Shown: positions 13,126 through 23,497 of the stretch, in pieces | How positions within the stretch are numbered: the first letter of the stretch is position 1 | Layout: each line of letters starts with the position of its first letter | Assembly: GCA_032164245.1 (NCBI GenBank) | Contig: JAVMKO010000001.1 | Coordinates: forward strand, 166,151,434-166,215,433 | Reading direction: 5' to 3' | Origin: Sternotherus odoratus | Taxonomy: Eukaryota > Chordata > Testudines > Kinosternidae | Length of the DNA: 64,000 nucleotides | Made by a program: the position numbers and the translations under genes | Notes under the pieces: generated by a model | What the model saw: only the letters and a program-made list of their open reading frames with translations | What the model was told of the DNA's origin: nothing | Databases searched by the model: none

Positions 13126-13238
13126 TGTGATGTAGCCCCAGGAAAGCCATTTTTAAAAAATCTTACAGGAAGGATGAGATGCAGATGAGATTGTATTCTG
13201 CAGTGCTATTTTCCTTCCCATATAAATCTTGATTCCAA

Positions 13239-13529
13239 GGGCTTGTCCTCACTGTGGGGGAGGAGGGGGATCAACGGCAGATACGCAACTTTAGCTACGT
13301 GAATCACGTAGCTGAAGTTTGCGCATCTGCTGCCGACTTACTGCTTGTCCCCACGGCGGTGGCAGTCAGCGGCGCGCTTCCCTGTTGACTCCAGCTTGCG
13401 CCTCCCGGCAAGCTGGAGTTCCGGAGTCGACGGGGGAGCCGCGGGCGATCGATTTATCGCGTCTTAGCGAGATGCGATAAATCGATCACCAGAAGATCGA
13501 TCCCGGAGCAGCCTCGTGAAGACAAGCCC
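13239..13529. mobile_element. Dyad-rich MITE, copy 1
   Basis: Terminal inverted repeats are GGGCTTGTC and GACAAGCCC. Nested palindromes lie inside: TTAGCTACGTGAATCACGTAGCTGAA (13291-13316) and an ATCGATTTATCGC...GCGATAAATCGAT hairpin (about 13449-13488). A related copy is at 43822-44127 with the same order of motifs. I see no clear target duplication. No coding capacity. Confidence 0.7.
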
Positions 13530-14297
13530 CTATTTAGGCCTCATTGAAAGAATCTGATCTATTTGTAAATAAACACAATGAGAACCCAACCAGGAGAGTC
13601 CCAACAGCAGAACGTATGTTTAATAATGAACTATATCATCAGTAACTTACAAGCCCAGCTCCTAAACTGCTGTAAATTGATGCATCTCCATTTACTCCAC
13701 TGGCATGTGAGGATATGCACCAGCTGACAATGTGGGCCGTCAAAGAAAAACAACTGTATAAGTGGTAGTTTTAGCCTGTCTAATTGCATGGGCGCAGTGG
13801 GAATGAGGATACTCTAATTCCCTTTGTCCGAGTCAACCTTTATGCAAACTGGCAAAAAGCAGGGATCCATTTCCAGTCAACTTCATCATACTGCTAGATT
13901 TTGCAATCATGCTGTGGCAGGTGAGTACAGATGATTTGAGGCAGGTAAAATATGCCTGACAGCCAAGAAAAAAAGTTTCCTGCAGAGTGCAGTGCAAATG
14001 TTTTATAGTTCTCTTGAGCTCCAAACACCAAGCAGTTTGGAAAGTCTGAAGAGACCTCGCTTTGACAGGTTTCTGGTTTTACCTTTGTGTGAGCTTTGAC
14101 TTGCCAATGGAGCATACACGGAGTTCATTTTTAATTCAGAAAATTAGATGTAAACTCAAGAGACACATTTTTCTTTATAGAGTCAAACAAGAAATAACCA
14201 GGCCTTTTCGCCTCCCCCTGCACATTCAAGAGAAAACAAACCTGCCTATAGGTCAGGAAATCCAGAACAAGTTGCTGCAGCACATGTGAAAAGAGGG

Positions 14298-14349
14298 CAA
14301 AACTACAGAGATTAATCCAAGTACAATGCAAGGCTTTTAAGGAACATGG
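14298..14349 (+). repeat. 52-bp perfect direct repeat, left copy
   Basis: Begins CAAAACTACAGAGATTAATC and ends TTTTAAGGAACATGG. The same 52 bases recur at 14993-15044, in the same orientation. Confidence 0.9.
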
Positions 14350-14770
14350 CAAGAATTTAGGTGTTTCAACACATAGTGGTTAGTGGTGTTCTGCCAGCTA
14401 CAAATTTACCGGCACTAGGCTTATTGCGTCAGAAGCTGAAGTGTGTTCTTTAAGGCGCTGGCTCAAACGGTTACTTTTGTAATCTACATGTTACTACACA
14501 AAGTGATCACATCTTTACCCCCAACGTGTTAAAAACCCAATTCAGACTAACCCAATGAAGTAGACCAAAACTCAGGAATGAGAAAATGCAGAGAAGACCT
14601 CAGTAAAAATTTGTGGACCAACACTTTATTCAACAATATGCAGCATCTATCAACCTGAAACTAGTCACAACCTTAACACAAATAGTTTTGTCCATTTCCA
14701 AACAGCCAAAGGAGGAGGAGGAGATAATGATGCAGCTTTCTCCTATTCCTTTATCCTATAATCTTTAGCC

Positions 14771-14835
14771 CAGAGGGAGGGCACTCACCAGGGATATAGA
14801 AGACCCAGGTTCAAATCCTCACTCTGAACAGACCT
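14771..14835 (+). repeat. SINE fragment
   Basis: Contains GGCACTCACCAGGGATATAG and GACCCAGGTTCAAATCC, the latter a tRNA T-arm/box-B-like motif seen in tRNA-derived SINEs. The fragment is short and diverged. Confidence 0.5.
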
Positions 14836-14992
14836 TGAGATTTCACCAAACATTCACAACAGTTTCAGATTCAGTTCAAGCCAAATCAAATTATTTCTCC
14901 AATTTTTCAGAACTGCCACCAAAAAAACCTCACAAAGATCCAGCAACAAATAACCCCACCAAACAGTTATTCACCTAGCTCTAGTGCAGAGA

Positions 14993-15044
14993 CAAAACTA
15001 CAGAGATTAATCCAAGTACAATGCAAGGCTTTTAAGGAACATGG
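14993..15044 (+). repeat. 52-bp perfect direct repeat, right copy
   Basis: Identical to 14298-14349; 643 bp lie between the copies. Confidence 0.9.
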
Positions 15045-15239
15045 GAAAAGGGAAAAGATCAGCCTGGGAATGGGGCCTAGGTCAGAAGTGGTTAAAGTCT
15101 TCTTCACTGGAGAATAGTTTGGTGGCTTTTGTTAAATGGGAAGATGGTCTCATCCAGTTCCAAGTAGGCAACTATCCACCCCAGCAGTGGGGCTACGTGG
15201 CCATCCGAGCAGAGAGGTAGAGGACTGAATGGGCACAGA

Positions 15240-15365
15240 CAAGTCACTTACACTAAGTGGTCCGGAGAGTGGTTCCCTCATCTCTGACACAGGGATAAAC
15301 CACCACCCCTTTCATAAAGTGCTTTGAGATTCTCAGGAAAAAGGAGCTATAAGTGCACTGCCTGT
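15240..15365 (+). repeat. SINE 3' half fragment
   Basis: Contains AAGTGCTTTGAGATTCTCAGG and GAGCTATAAGTGCACTGC, matching the 3' half of vertebrate tRNA-derived SINEs (AAGCGCTTTGAGAT...GCTATATAAG). No A/B box is seen at its start. Confidence 0.5.
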
Positions 15366-15585
15366 TCTTTAGCAGTTGTGGGGATAAATAGTGGACCTTG
15401 GTCTCCAGGGATGTGAATCCAGAGGTGTGAACCTACCACAAGCATTATATTCAGTCAGTAAAATGAGGGGAGGACGGGGTGGGGGCAGAGCCGTGGCAAT
15501 GGAGAGAGAGAGAGAATGATTCTCTCTACAAAATAAAACTAGGAAAGTTACAGAATACAATGCAGATGCACGAAGGACTGAAGAA

Positions 15586-15715
15586 TCAGAGAGGTACCGT
15601 AGCCGTGTTAGTCTGGAATAGCAGAGGTAACAAAGAGTCCTGTGGCACCTTAAAGACTAACTAAAGTATTGAAGCATAAGCTTTTGTGGGCTAATACCCA
15701 CTTCGTCGGATGCAA
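15586..15715 (-). mobile_element. Recurring repeat with hammerhead-like core, single-arm copy
   Basis: Shares with the copies at 23287, 28160 and 30818 the order (minus strand): CCGACGAAGTGGG, loop, CCCAC, AAAGCTTATGC, GTTAGTCTTTAAGGTGCCAC, AGGACTCTTTG, AGACTAACACGGCTAC. In this copy the hammerhead-like core is mutated (CCGACGA and AAAA). I suspect a Penelope-like retroelement end, but that is inference. Confidence 0.65.
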
Positions 15716-15849
15716 GCAGTGACATATTATATATATATATAGTGTGGGTAAAAGAACTGATGAAGGAAAGTATAGGACCCTGAAGAAGGAGGTAAGGAGT
15801 TCAGACAGCAGAAGGCAGGGGAACAACTGAAATATTCAACAATTATTGC

Positions 15850-16230
15850 GGTCTTCAACACACAGATAGGGGAAGCAGGAGGAGAACTGGGGACATAAAT
15901 GCTAGAGTGGATCTGGGAATAGCAGGAATCAGAATTAAATAAGATACAAGTGAAAAAATTACATCACTGATTTTAATGTTTGTAAATCAGCAGAGTCAGA
16001 TGACAGGCTATTAAGGAACGGGTCGAGAAGTCTCCCAACCATTTGTCTTCATTGTCAACTTTGAGAAGTTATGGAGAGCAGGTGATGTACCAGAGTTGGA
16101 GAAGGATAAATTTAATACAAGCCCAGAGACCGGAGGGGAGAAAGCATGATTTGAGAAATCATGGGCCAATTATCCTAAAATTAATACTAGTTAAATAGCA
16201 AGATAAGCATTTAGAAGAAAATAAACAGCA
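15850..16230 (+). mobile_element. Diverged CR1 ORF2-like fragment
   Basis: Phrases such as GATGTACCAGAGTTGGAGAAGG, CCAATTATCCTAAAATTAAT and the general order resemble the CR1 reverse-transcriptase N-terminal coding region. No open frame remains. Tentative. Confidence 0.4.
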
Positions 16231-18792
16231 TGTTCAGCACCCTGGTGTTTCTCTTGATCGGATCCCTTACTTCTCTAGCTTCTAATCCCTCCCTTCCTCC
16301 CCCTCTCCCCCATCAACCCTTTTGCCTTCACATTAATTTTAAGATTCTGGTTTTCATTTTATCTCTTTCTGTGCTATTGGCCCACCCCATCTGCAATCCC
16401 TAATAATTGACGATGAACATATTGGCTAAATTTGTTGTGAAATATGATACCCTCTGTTTCTGCTAATGAAATATTAAATAGCACATCAGTTTCCAAACAA
16501 ACATGATTATTCAAAAGTTACACTTTTTTTTTGTTTGCCAGCTTTTGTGCAGGGGTTGTTCATAACCCATTCTGTGTGAATATTTTTACTTGCTATTTAA
16601 GTTGTGTTAGTCAGGATTGGTCACATGGTATTGTTTCTATTTCCCAATGGGATGAAGGTGCAAGCAATTTGGGTGCAAATATTCACACATGAAATACATT
16701 CCTGTTTCTACAAATACTGGTGCCTGCAACTTTGAAAGACTCTTTCCATGAACGTTCATGCCAGTAAAAGGTGATTGTACTGATGTTCATGGGGAGCAAA
16801 TGCAAAAGGGATGTGCAAGCATGTAAATTCACTGAAATATTTGTGCAAATATGAAATATTTACCCAGCTCTATCATTATCCCTCATCTTCCTACCTCTCT
16901 GCTCTGAAACCAGTTTTCTTCCAGCATTTTCTTTCCCAAGCTGCTTCTTTCTATGTTGGTTTTCTTTCCATCCCCCTCGCCCCAGCTCATAAACAACTTC
17001 CACTTTCAGTTCATTCCGCTACTTCAGTTTTTCTTGACAATCCTTTAGCCAAACTTTTTGTTTCCTACCCTACTCTTACGTATAGCTTATTCTTTCTCTT
17101 AGAATGTTTGTTCGAGATTGAAAACAAATTAAGAGTCTAAACTTTACTGTAACATTTTAAAATCATTTTTATAAAAAGATGTTGACCAAATCCTCACTCT
17201 AAAATGTAACCCCAACAATATTATTAAAAAGCAAAATCATATCAACACAACAGCTTTTTAAAATGTAATCTAGCACATTTATTAGACAGGTGAGTATAAT
17301 GGGTGTACAGTAACATACCTAAACTTTCATAAGGAATTCAACATGATTGTACATGAGTCCCTCAGACTGATGTTAAAATGAAATGAGAGAGAGAACGTAC
17401 ACACTATCTGAAAACAAACAACGTAATTGTTAAACGGTACTACGTAGAGCTGTAGAGAGGTATTGAGCAGAGTTCTCTAAGAGTCAATGGTGAGTCCAAA
17501 ATTATGTAATCCCTTATTCTATAGGGAGTACATTGAGAAAATCTGCCCCTTATGCAAGGTAGGAAGAGTAGCTGGCAACATACTGTAAAAGGTAGACTTA
17601 AAATATAGCAAAATATAGAATAAATTGGAGAAATGAGCAGAAAGTCATGTGTGAGGACTTGGTTTACCTGACTTGTCTTATTTAAACTAAGCATTTCAGA
17701 GGAGAAAATGTGTCTTATGTAGGCTTGTTAGTCGGCAGATAAAGTCACTCTATATAAATATTTACTAACAGGAAAAAAACAACTAAAATGGGGTTTAGTC
17801 CAGATGAGATTTGATCCAAATCAATGCAGAGATAGTTCACACTAATGAAAGAATCCAGAGTGCATATGTATTAAATGGGGGAGGAGGGGAGAATGCTGGT
17901 GAGAAACACCACCACCTTAAGAGGAGGTATGGATACAAGATTGGGTAATAAACCGAACACAGACATGTATTATAATAATACCGCTGCACAACAGAAAATG
18001 TGCCTCTAGAATGCATAAACAGGCATTTGTACCCATTCCAGTCACTAGCACTCCTGAGTTTCCCTGGTTCACAGACATCTCCAATATGCATTCCTTACAC
18101 CTCTTCCCATCTGGGAAGCCCTGAAATTTATAAAATTCAAAGACAACCATGGACTTTGCAGAATTTAAGACATGCTAAGACTCCAAAGACAAATTTCAGG
18201 TCAAGAAGAATGCCTTTTGGGATTGAGGATAAATATGTGAATTTATCAGATTATTTTCAACTCTAAAAATAGATTCAGGTACAAACAGGCTAATACTCTG
18301 TTGGCTATTAGGTTACAGCACCTGCACCTACCTAACTTGTGTTGTAAACTGACTACATCTTTAAGAGTTCAGTCTTTTCAGAATTAACCTGGGGAAGAGA
18401 TCTTCAACTAACCCATTAGCAAAATTCACTGAGCCAAAGTAAATTCCTCAAATAAAGCATCCACTCTCCACAACTGAGAAGCAGAGATTTGACCAAGACA
18501 CCATTTTTTCTCTAGTGTAGCAGAGATTGTGGAGAGCCAAGACACCCTTTTAAAACATTGCTGTTAAGCTTTACATCCTGGCAAAGAAAGTGATTCTTAA
18601 GTTGTAACTTCCAGCACATTCTCCTCTTAAATACAGAGAAATGTCCTAGATAAGCTCCTTTGCACTATAGCCCTTTGTTTCCATTACTTCCCATTGCACA
18701 AACAGCTCATATTTCATTGGTTAGATTCTAACAGTTAACTCTTAAATAAAGTTGGAGAAAGTTGGAGAAATAAAGTTGGAGAAATAAAGTTG
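16231..18792. other. Unique non-coding sequence
   Basis: AT-rich, with no supportable gene. At 18751-18792 there is a short tandem array of an (ATAAAGTTGGAGA)n type that abuts the Helitron-like block. Confidence 0.45.
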
Positions 18793-19732
18793 GGAAGGTG
18801 TCGGGGTGGGTGCCCAGACCAAACCCGACCCCCCACCCCAGCTCACTTACCCCCCGACCAAACCTGACACCGCCACCTCACCCCCCCACCAACCGCAACA
18901 CCCCCTGACCAACCCCAACACCCACACCTCACCCCTCACCCACCCCGACTCCTTCCCACCCCCCCAGACCAAACCCGACACCCCCTGGCTCACTTACCCC
19001 CCCGACCGAACCCGACACCCCCACCTCACCCCCCCCACCAATCGCAACACCCCCAGACCAAACCCGACACCCCCCGGCTCACTTACCCCCCGACCGAACC
19101 CGACACCCCCACCTCACCCCCCCAAGCAAACCCGACACCCCCATCTCAGCCCCCCACCAACCGCAACACCCCCTGACCAACCCCAACACCCACACCTCAC
19201 CCACCCCGACACCTTCCCACCCCCCCCAGACCAAACCCGACACACCCCCTGGCTCACTTACCCCCGACCGAACCCGACACCCCCACCTCACCCCCCCAAG
19301 CAAACCCGACACCCCCTGACCAACCCCAACACCCACACCTCACCCACCCCGACAACTTCCCACCCCCCCAGACCAAACCCGACACCCCCCCGGCTCACGG
19401 TGCACTGTGTAGCACACAGATTATTAAATACACTGTTCGGTCGGCGGGTGAGGTGGGGGTGTCAGGTTTGCTCAGGGGGTCAGGTGGGGGTGTCTGGTTC
19501 GGTCGGGAGGTGAGGTGGGGGTGTTGGGTTTGGTTGGGGGGGTCAGGCGGGGGTGTCGGGTTTGGTCGGGGGGTAAGTGAGCCGGGGGGTGTCGGGTTTG
19601 GTCTGGGGGTGTGGGAAGGTGTCGGGGTGGGTGAGGGGTGAGGTGTGGGTGTTGGGGTTGGTCAGGGGGTGTCAACTGTCTGCCCCCTCCCCACCTCCGA
19701 CTGACCCAAGCAACGCCGGGCACTTATGCTAG
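18793..19732 (+). mobile_element. Helitron-like unit 1, 5'-incomplete
   Basis: The 3' end has the Helitron hallmarks: a hairpin-capable segment (CCAAGCAACGCCGGG, 19706-19720), then CACTTATG and the terminal CTAG (19729-19732) followed by T. The body is a C-rich minisatellite (units like CCGACACCCCC, GGCTCACTTACCCCC, CAACCGCAACACCCC). It flips to its G-rich complement after a 53-bp junction at 19392-19444. This unit corresponds to 20368-21605 of the next one but lacks the Helitron 5' start. The long Pro/Thr/His-rich frames (for example 18806-19513) are tandem-repeat artefacts. Confidence 0.6.
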
Positions 19733-21605
19733 TCTATATATATAAAAGTCAAGTGGTGTATGTATGTATGTATGACAGCGAACTCCTCCCGCACTGTTTG
19801 AGCCAAAGACTTGAAATTTGGTACAGTTAGGGGTCTTGGGGTCTAGATGCTGGTAAGGGTCAAAATATTTTCGGATCTCACCTCTGACACCCCCCAGGGG
19901 TGAAAGTCTTTCAGGGCCAATCACATCGGCTGGGCGGTTAGGTGGTGATGATGTCATAATACCCCCTCCAACAGACACCGCACTCGCTCAGCTCGCCCCT
20001 CCCTCCTCCAATGGAACCCCGGAGATCCCTCAGTTCTCTGCCCCTCCCACCTCCCAACGGAACCCCGGACTCCATCAGCCCTGTGCCCCCCCCCCCCCCC
20101 ACCTGCGAAGGTCCCCGGAATCCCTTGGCTCTGGGCCCCCTCCTCGCCTGCGACGGATCCAAGTTGGGTTTGGTGGGACGGTAAGTGAGGTGGGGGTGTC
20201 GGGTTCGGTCGGGGGGTGAGGTGGGGGTGTTGGGTTTGCTTGGCGGGGGTCAGGTGGGGGGGTCAGGATTGGTCGGGGGTAAGTGAGACGGGGGGTGTCG
20301 GGGTTGGTCTGGGGGGGTGGGAAGGTGTCGGGGTGGGTGAGGTGTGGGTGTTGGGTTTGGTCTGGGGGGGGAAGGTGTCGGGGTGGGTGCCCAGACCAAA
20401 CCCGACACCCCCCCGGCTCACTTACCCCCCGACCAAACCCGACACTGCCACCTCACCCCCCCACCAACCGCAACACCCCCTGACCAACCCCAACACCCAC
20501 ACCTCACCCCTCACCCACCCCAACACCTTCCCACCCCCCAGACCAAACCCGACACCCCCCGGCTCACTTACCCCCCGACCGAACCCGACACCCCCACCTC
20601 ACCCCCCCACCAACCGCAACACCCCCAGACCAAACCCGACCCCCCCCGGCTCACTTACCCCCCGACCAAACCCAACACCCCCACCTCACCCCCCCCAAGC
20701 AAACCCGACACCCCCACCTCACCCCCCACCAACCGCAACACCCCCTGACCAACCCCAACACCCACACCTCACCCCTCACCCACCCCAACACCTTCCCACC
20801 CCCCCAGACCAAACCCGACACCCCCCGGCTCACTTACTCCCGACCGAACCCGACACCCCCACCTCACCCCCCAAGCAAACCCGACACCCCCTGACCAACC
20901 CCAACACCCACACCTCACCCCTCACCCACCCCAACACCTTCCCACCCCCCCAGACCAAACCCGACACCCCCCGGCTCACTTACTCCCGACCGAACCCGAC
21001 ACCCCTACCTCATCCCCCCAAGCAAACCCGACACCCCCACCTCACCCCCCCACCAACCGCAACAACCCCTGACCAACCGCAACACCCCCACCTCACCCAC
21101 CCCAACACCTTCCCACCTCCCCAGACCAAACCCAACACCCCCTGGCTCACTTACCCCCCGACCGAACCCGACACCCCCACCTCACCCCCCCCCACCAACC
21201 GCAAAACCCCCTGACCAACCCCAACACCCACACCTCACCCCTCACCTACCCCGACAACTTCCCACCCCCCCAGACCAAACCCAACACACACCCCTGGCTC
21301 ACGGTGCACTGTGTAGCACACAGATTATTAAATACACTGTTCGGTCGGGGGGTGAGGTGGGGGTGTCGGGTTTGCTCAGGGGGTCAGGTGGGGGTGTCGG
21401 GTTCGGTCGGGGGGGTCAGGTGGGGTTGTCGGGTTTGGTCGGGGGGTAAGTGAGCCGGGGGGTGTTGGGGTTGGTCAGGGGGGGTTGGAAGGTGTCGGGG
21501 TGGATGAGGGGTGAGGTGTGGGTGTTGGGGTTGGTCAGGGGGTGTCAACTGTCTGCCCCCTCCCCACCTCTGACTGACCCGAGCAACGCTGGGCACTTAT
21601 GCTAG
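19733..21605 (+). mobile_element. Helitron-like unit 2
   Basis: Starts TCTATATATATAAAAGTC directly after the CTAG of unit 1. It ends with a hairpin (CCGAGCAACGCTGGG, 21579-21593), CACTTATG and CTAG (21602-21605), followed by T. Helitrons begin with TC, end in CTRR after a short hairpin, and make no target duplication. The first 430 bp is moderate-GC unique sequence. The rest is strand-switching minisatellite: G-rich 20165-20390, C-rich 20391-21300, junction 21296-21348, G-rich to the end. There is no Rep/helicase frame, so it is non-autonomous. The 332-codon frame at 20216-21214 is repeat translation. Confidence 0.65.
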
Positions 21606-22043
21606 TGTGTAGTAAAGAGTCTAGCTGCTAACAATAAAAAATAAATTAGTCATTCTGTTTAAAACAGATCTTTTACTGGTGCATTGAGTTAGCAGATCAG
21701 GAGATCTCTAGACAGCTGGCATTTTATCATATGACAAAAAAATTTAACACTTTCCTCCTAAAATCATCCAATTCTTGGACAACCACCGCACATGCAAGTA
21801 TGTTCCTCCTTCCTGATAACCCCTCTAACAGAGTACCTCCCTACTAGCAAATATATGATGGATCTTAACTGGAGCCAAATGCCATCTATATACTAATTTT
21901 TAAAAAAAATTATGAGCCACACAAATTGAAGATGAACTTCCCCCTTCCCATAACCAGACCCACTCTTTCAGATCTTTTTTTCTCCCCAAATCTCTCCCCC
22001 CGTGATTTCACCTGGATTGTTTTCTTGTCAACATCTTTTTCAA

Positions 22044-22077
<34 letters not shown>

Positions 22078-23286
22078 AATCTTAGAAATTAAACCTTTTG
22101 TTCCCACTGGCTCTTGGGTCAGGAAAGTATTTTTTAACCAGTGTTATATATGACAATACCATAGGCTTACAGAACTCATATAAAGTTAAAAACACACCTA
22201 ATAAGTAACTTTTTGTTCTTGTTTACTGTTCTCTGTAGAGATTCCTGGTTTGGAATCAGCTGTGTGATTAGCTAGTTGAATGAAAGAATAGATCCAGTTT
22301 GGTCATATATTTCCCTTTGTGCAGTTCACTCTTAAATTGGCAAAGACAGATTTTCCATTGTATACACCCCTATATGTGTGGTCAGGTTGCATAGATCTAG
22401 CAGTCTCTGGACAGACAGGGAGTAAGAGAGAAGAATGAATATAGTCTTTAACTTCAGCATTAATCTCCCCTCTTTTCAAATATCCAGCTATTTTTCTAAA
22501 ATCATAAAAGTACTAATAAATCCAGAATAGTTTACATAATATTCAAAGAGTGTAAATAACCATCTCCACCACAGTGATGTTTTCTTTTCCAAATTAAAGC
22601 ATATGCCATTTAAAAATAATTAAAAGAAGAAGAAAATCACAACAAATCTTCAGTTCTGATCACCCTCCCTGTTGCTCTGCTTTAAGAGTTATGATGGAGT
22701 TATACTGGTGCAAAGCCTGTAACAGAATGATGAATCAGGTCCTTTATTTCAAAGAAAAAAAGAAGGGGGTGGGGCGGACTTTACAAGTTATATGTTAATA
22801 TAAAGGGAATGTCTGCTTTGCTAATGAAAGGTATGATCTGTAGAACAAATTCCCTTCAGATAAAATTTATGAGGAGTTGCCAAGTCTTCCTGGAATGCCC
22901 CACCCTGGCGTTATATTATCAGTAAAATGAATGGCAAGTGAGAGCATGCAATATACAGTCTTTTTCATTCATGTGAAACACCATCAAGGTAACTTTATGA
23001 GCCAAGTAGTACTTTGGTAGCCCCACTGAAGCAGAAAAACATAACTACTCCAGCACAAGAAAAAAAACCACACTTCATTGTGAAATAGCTCAGGTTGCCA
23101 CACACCTAACTGACAACCCAAAATGCAAGGAGAAGAAAGTTAAGCTAACAGTCCATATCCTTCACTCACAGGCGTGCACCTTACCTCAGCTACTGAACAC
23201 CACTCACCACAAGCTTGTCTCTGTTGTCCTCTCCCCCCACCCCAGGAATGCTAGCCTACAACCTTCTCATTTTGCAATATTTAAGA
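21606..23286. other. Unique non-coding sequence with a (TC)n run
   Basis: Contains a (TC)n microsatellite at 22049-22077. No supportable gene. Confidence 0.5.
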
Positions 23287-23497
23287 TTAGCAGCTGTGTT
23301 AGTCTGTGTCTGTAAAGAAAGCGAGGAATACTTGTAGCACCTTCGAGACTCACCAGTTTATTTCAACATAAGCTTTCGTGGGCTATAGCCCACTTCATCA
23401 GATTCAGTGTCATCCGATGAAGTGGACTATAGCCCACAAAAGCTTATGCTGATATAAACTGGTGAGTCTCAAAGGTGCTACAAAGTCTTCCTCATCT
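23287..23497. mobile_element. Palindromic copy of the hammerhead-like repeat
   Basis: Two arms lie head to head. The left arm (23287-23404) reads GCAGCTGTGTTAGTCTG ... CATAAGCTTTCGTGGGC ... CACTTCATCAGAT. The right arm (23413-23497) is its inverted, diverged partner (CCGATGAAGTGG ... AAAAGCTTATGCTG ... AGTCTCAAAGGTGCTAC). Only about 8 bp separate the arms, so a transcript could form a long hairpin. The arms differ by point changes, so they are not a recent assembly artefact. Confidence 0.8.
23367..23401 (-). ncRNA. Candidate hammerhead ribozyme-like core
   Basis: On the minus strand the order is CTGATGA (23401-23395), one A, stem II GTGGG/CCCAC (23393-23389 with 23382-23378) closed by a 6-nt loop, then GAAA (23377-23374). 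These are the conserved boxes of a hammerhead ribozyme in correct order around a perfect hairpin. In sister copies the next bases, AGC-TTAT-GCT, could form a minimal stem III followed by T or C at the cleavage position. Against function: this copy has weakened stem III and G at the cleavage position, an extra unpaired A precedes stem II, and I cannot define stem I. Confidence 0.4.

Noticed and set aside
18806..19513. Long Pro/Thr/His-rich open frame (235 codons) and similar frames at 20216-21214
   Set aside because: Translation of the C-rich minisatellite; the same pattern appears in other frames and on the other strand.
18793..21605. CRISPR-like array of repeated C-rich units
   Set aside because: Eukaryotic context, no unique spacers of constant length; it is a minisatellite.
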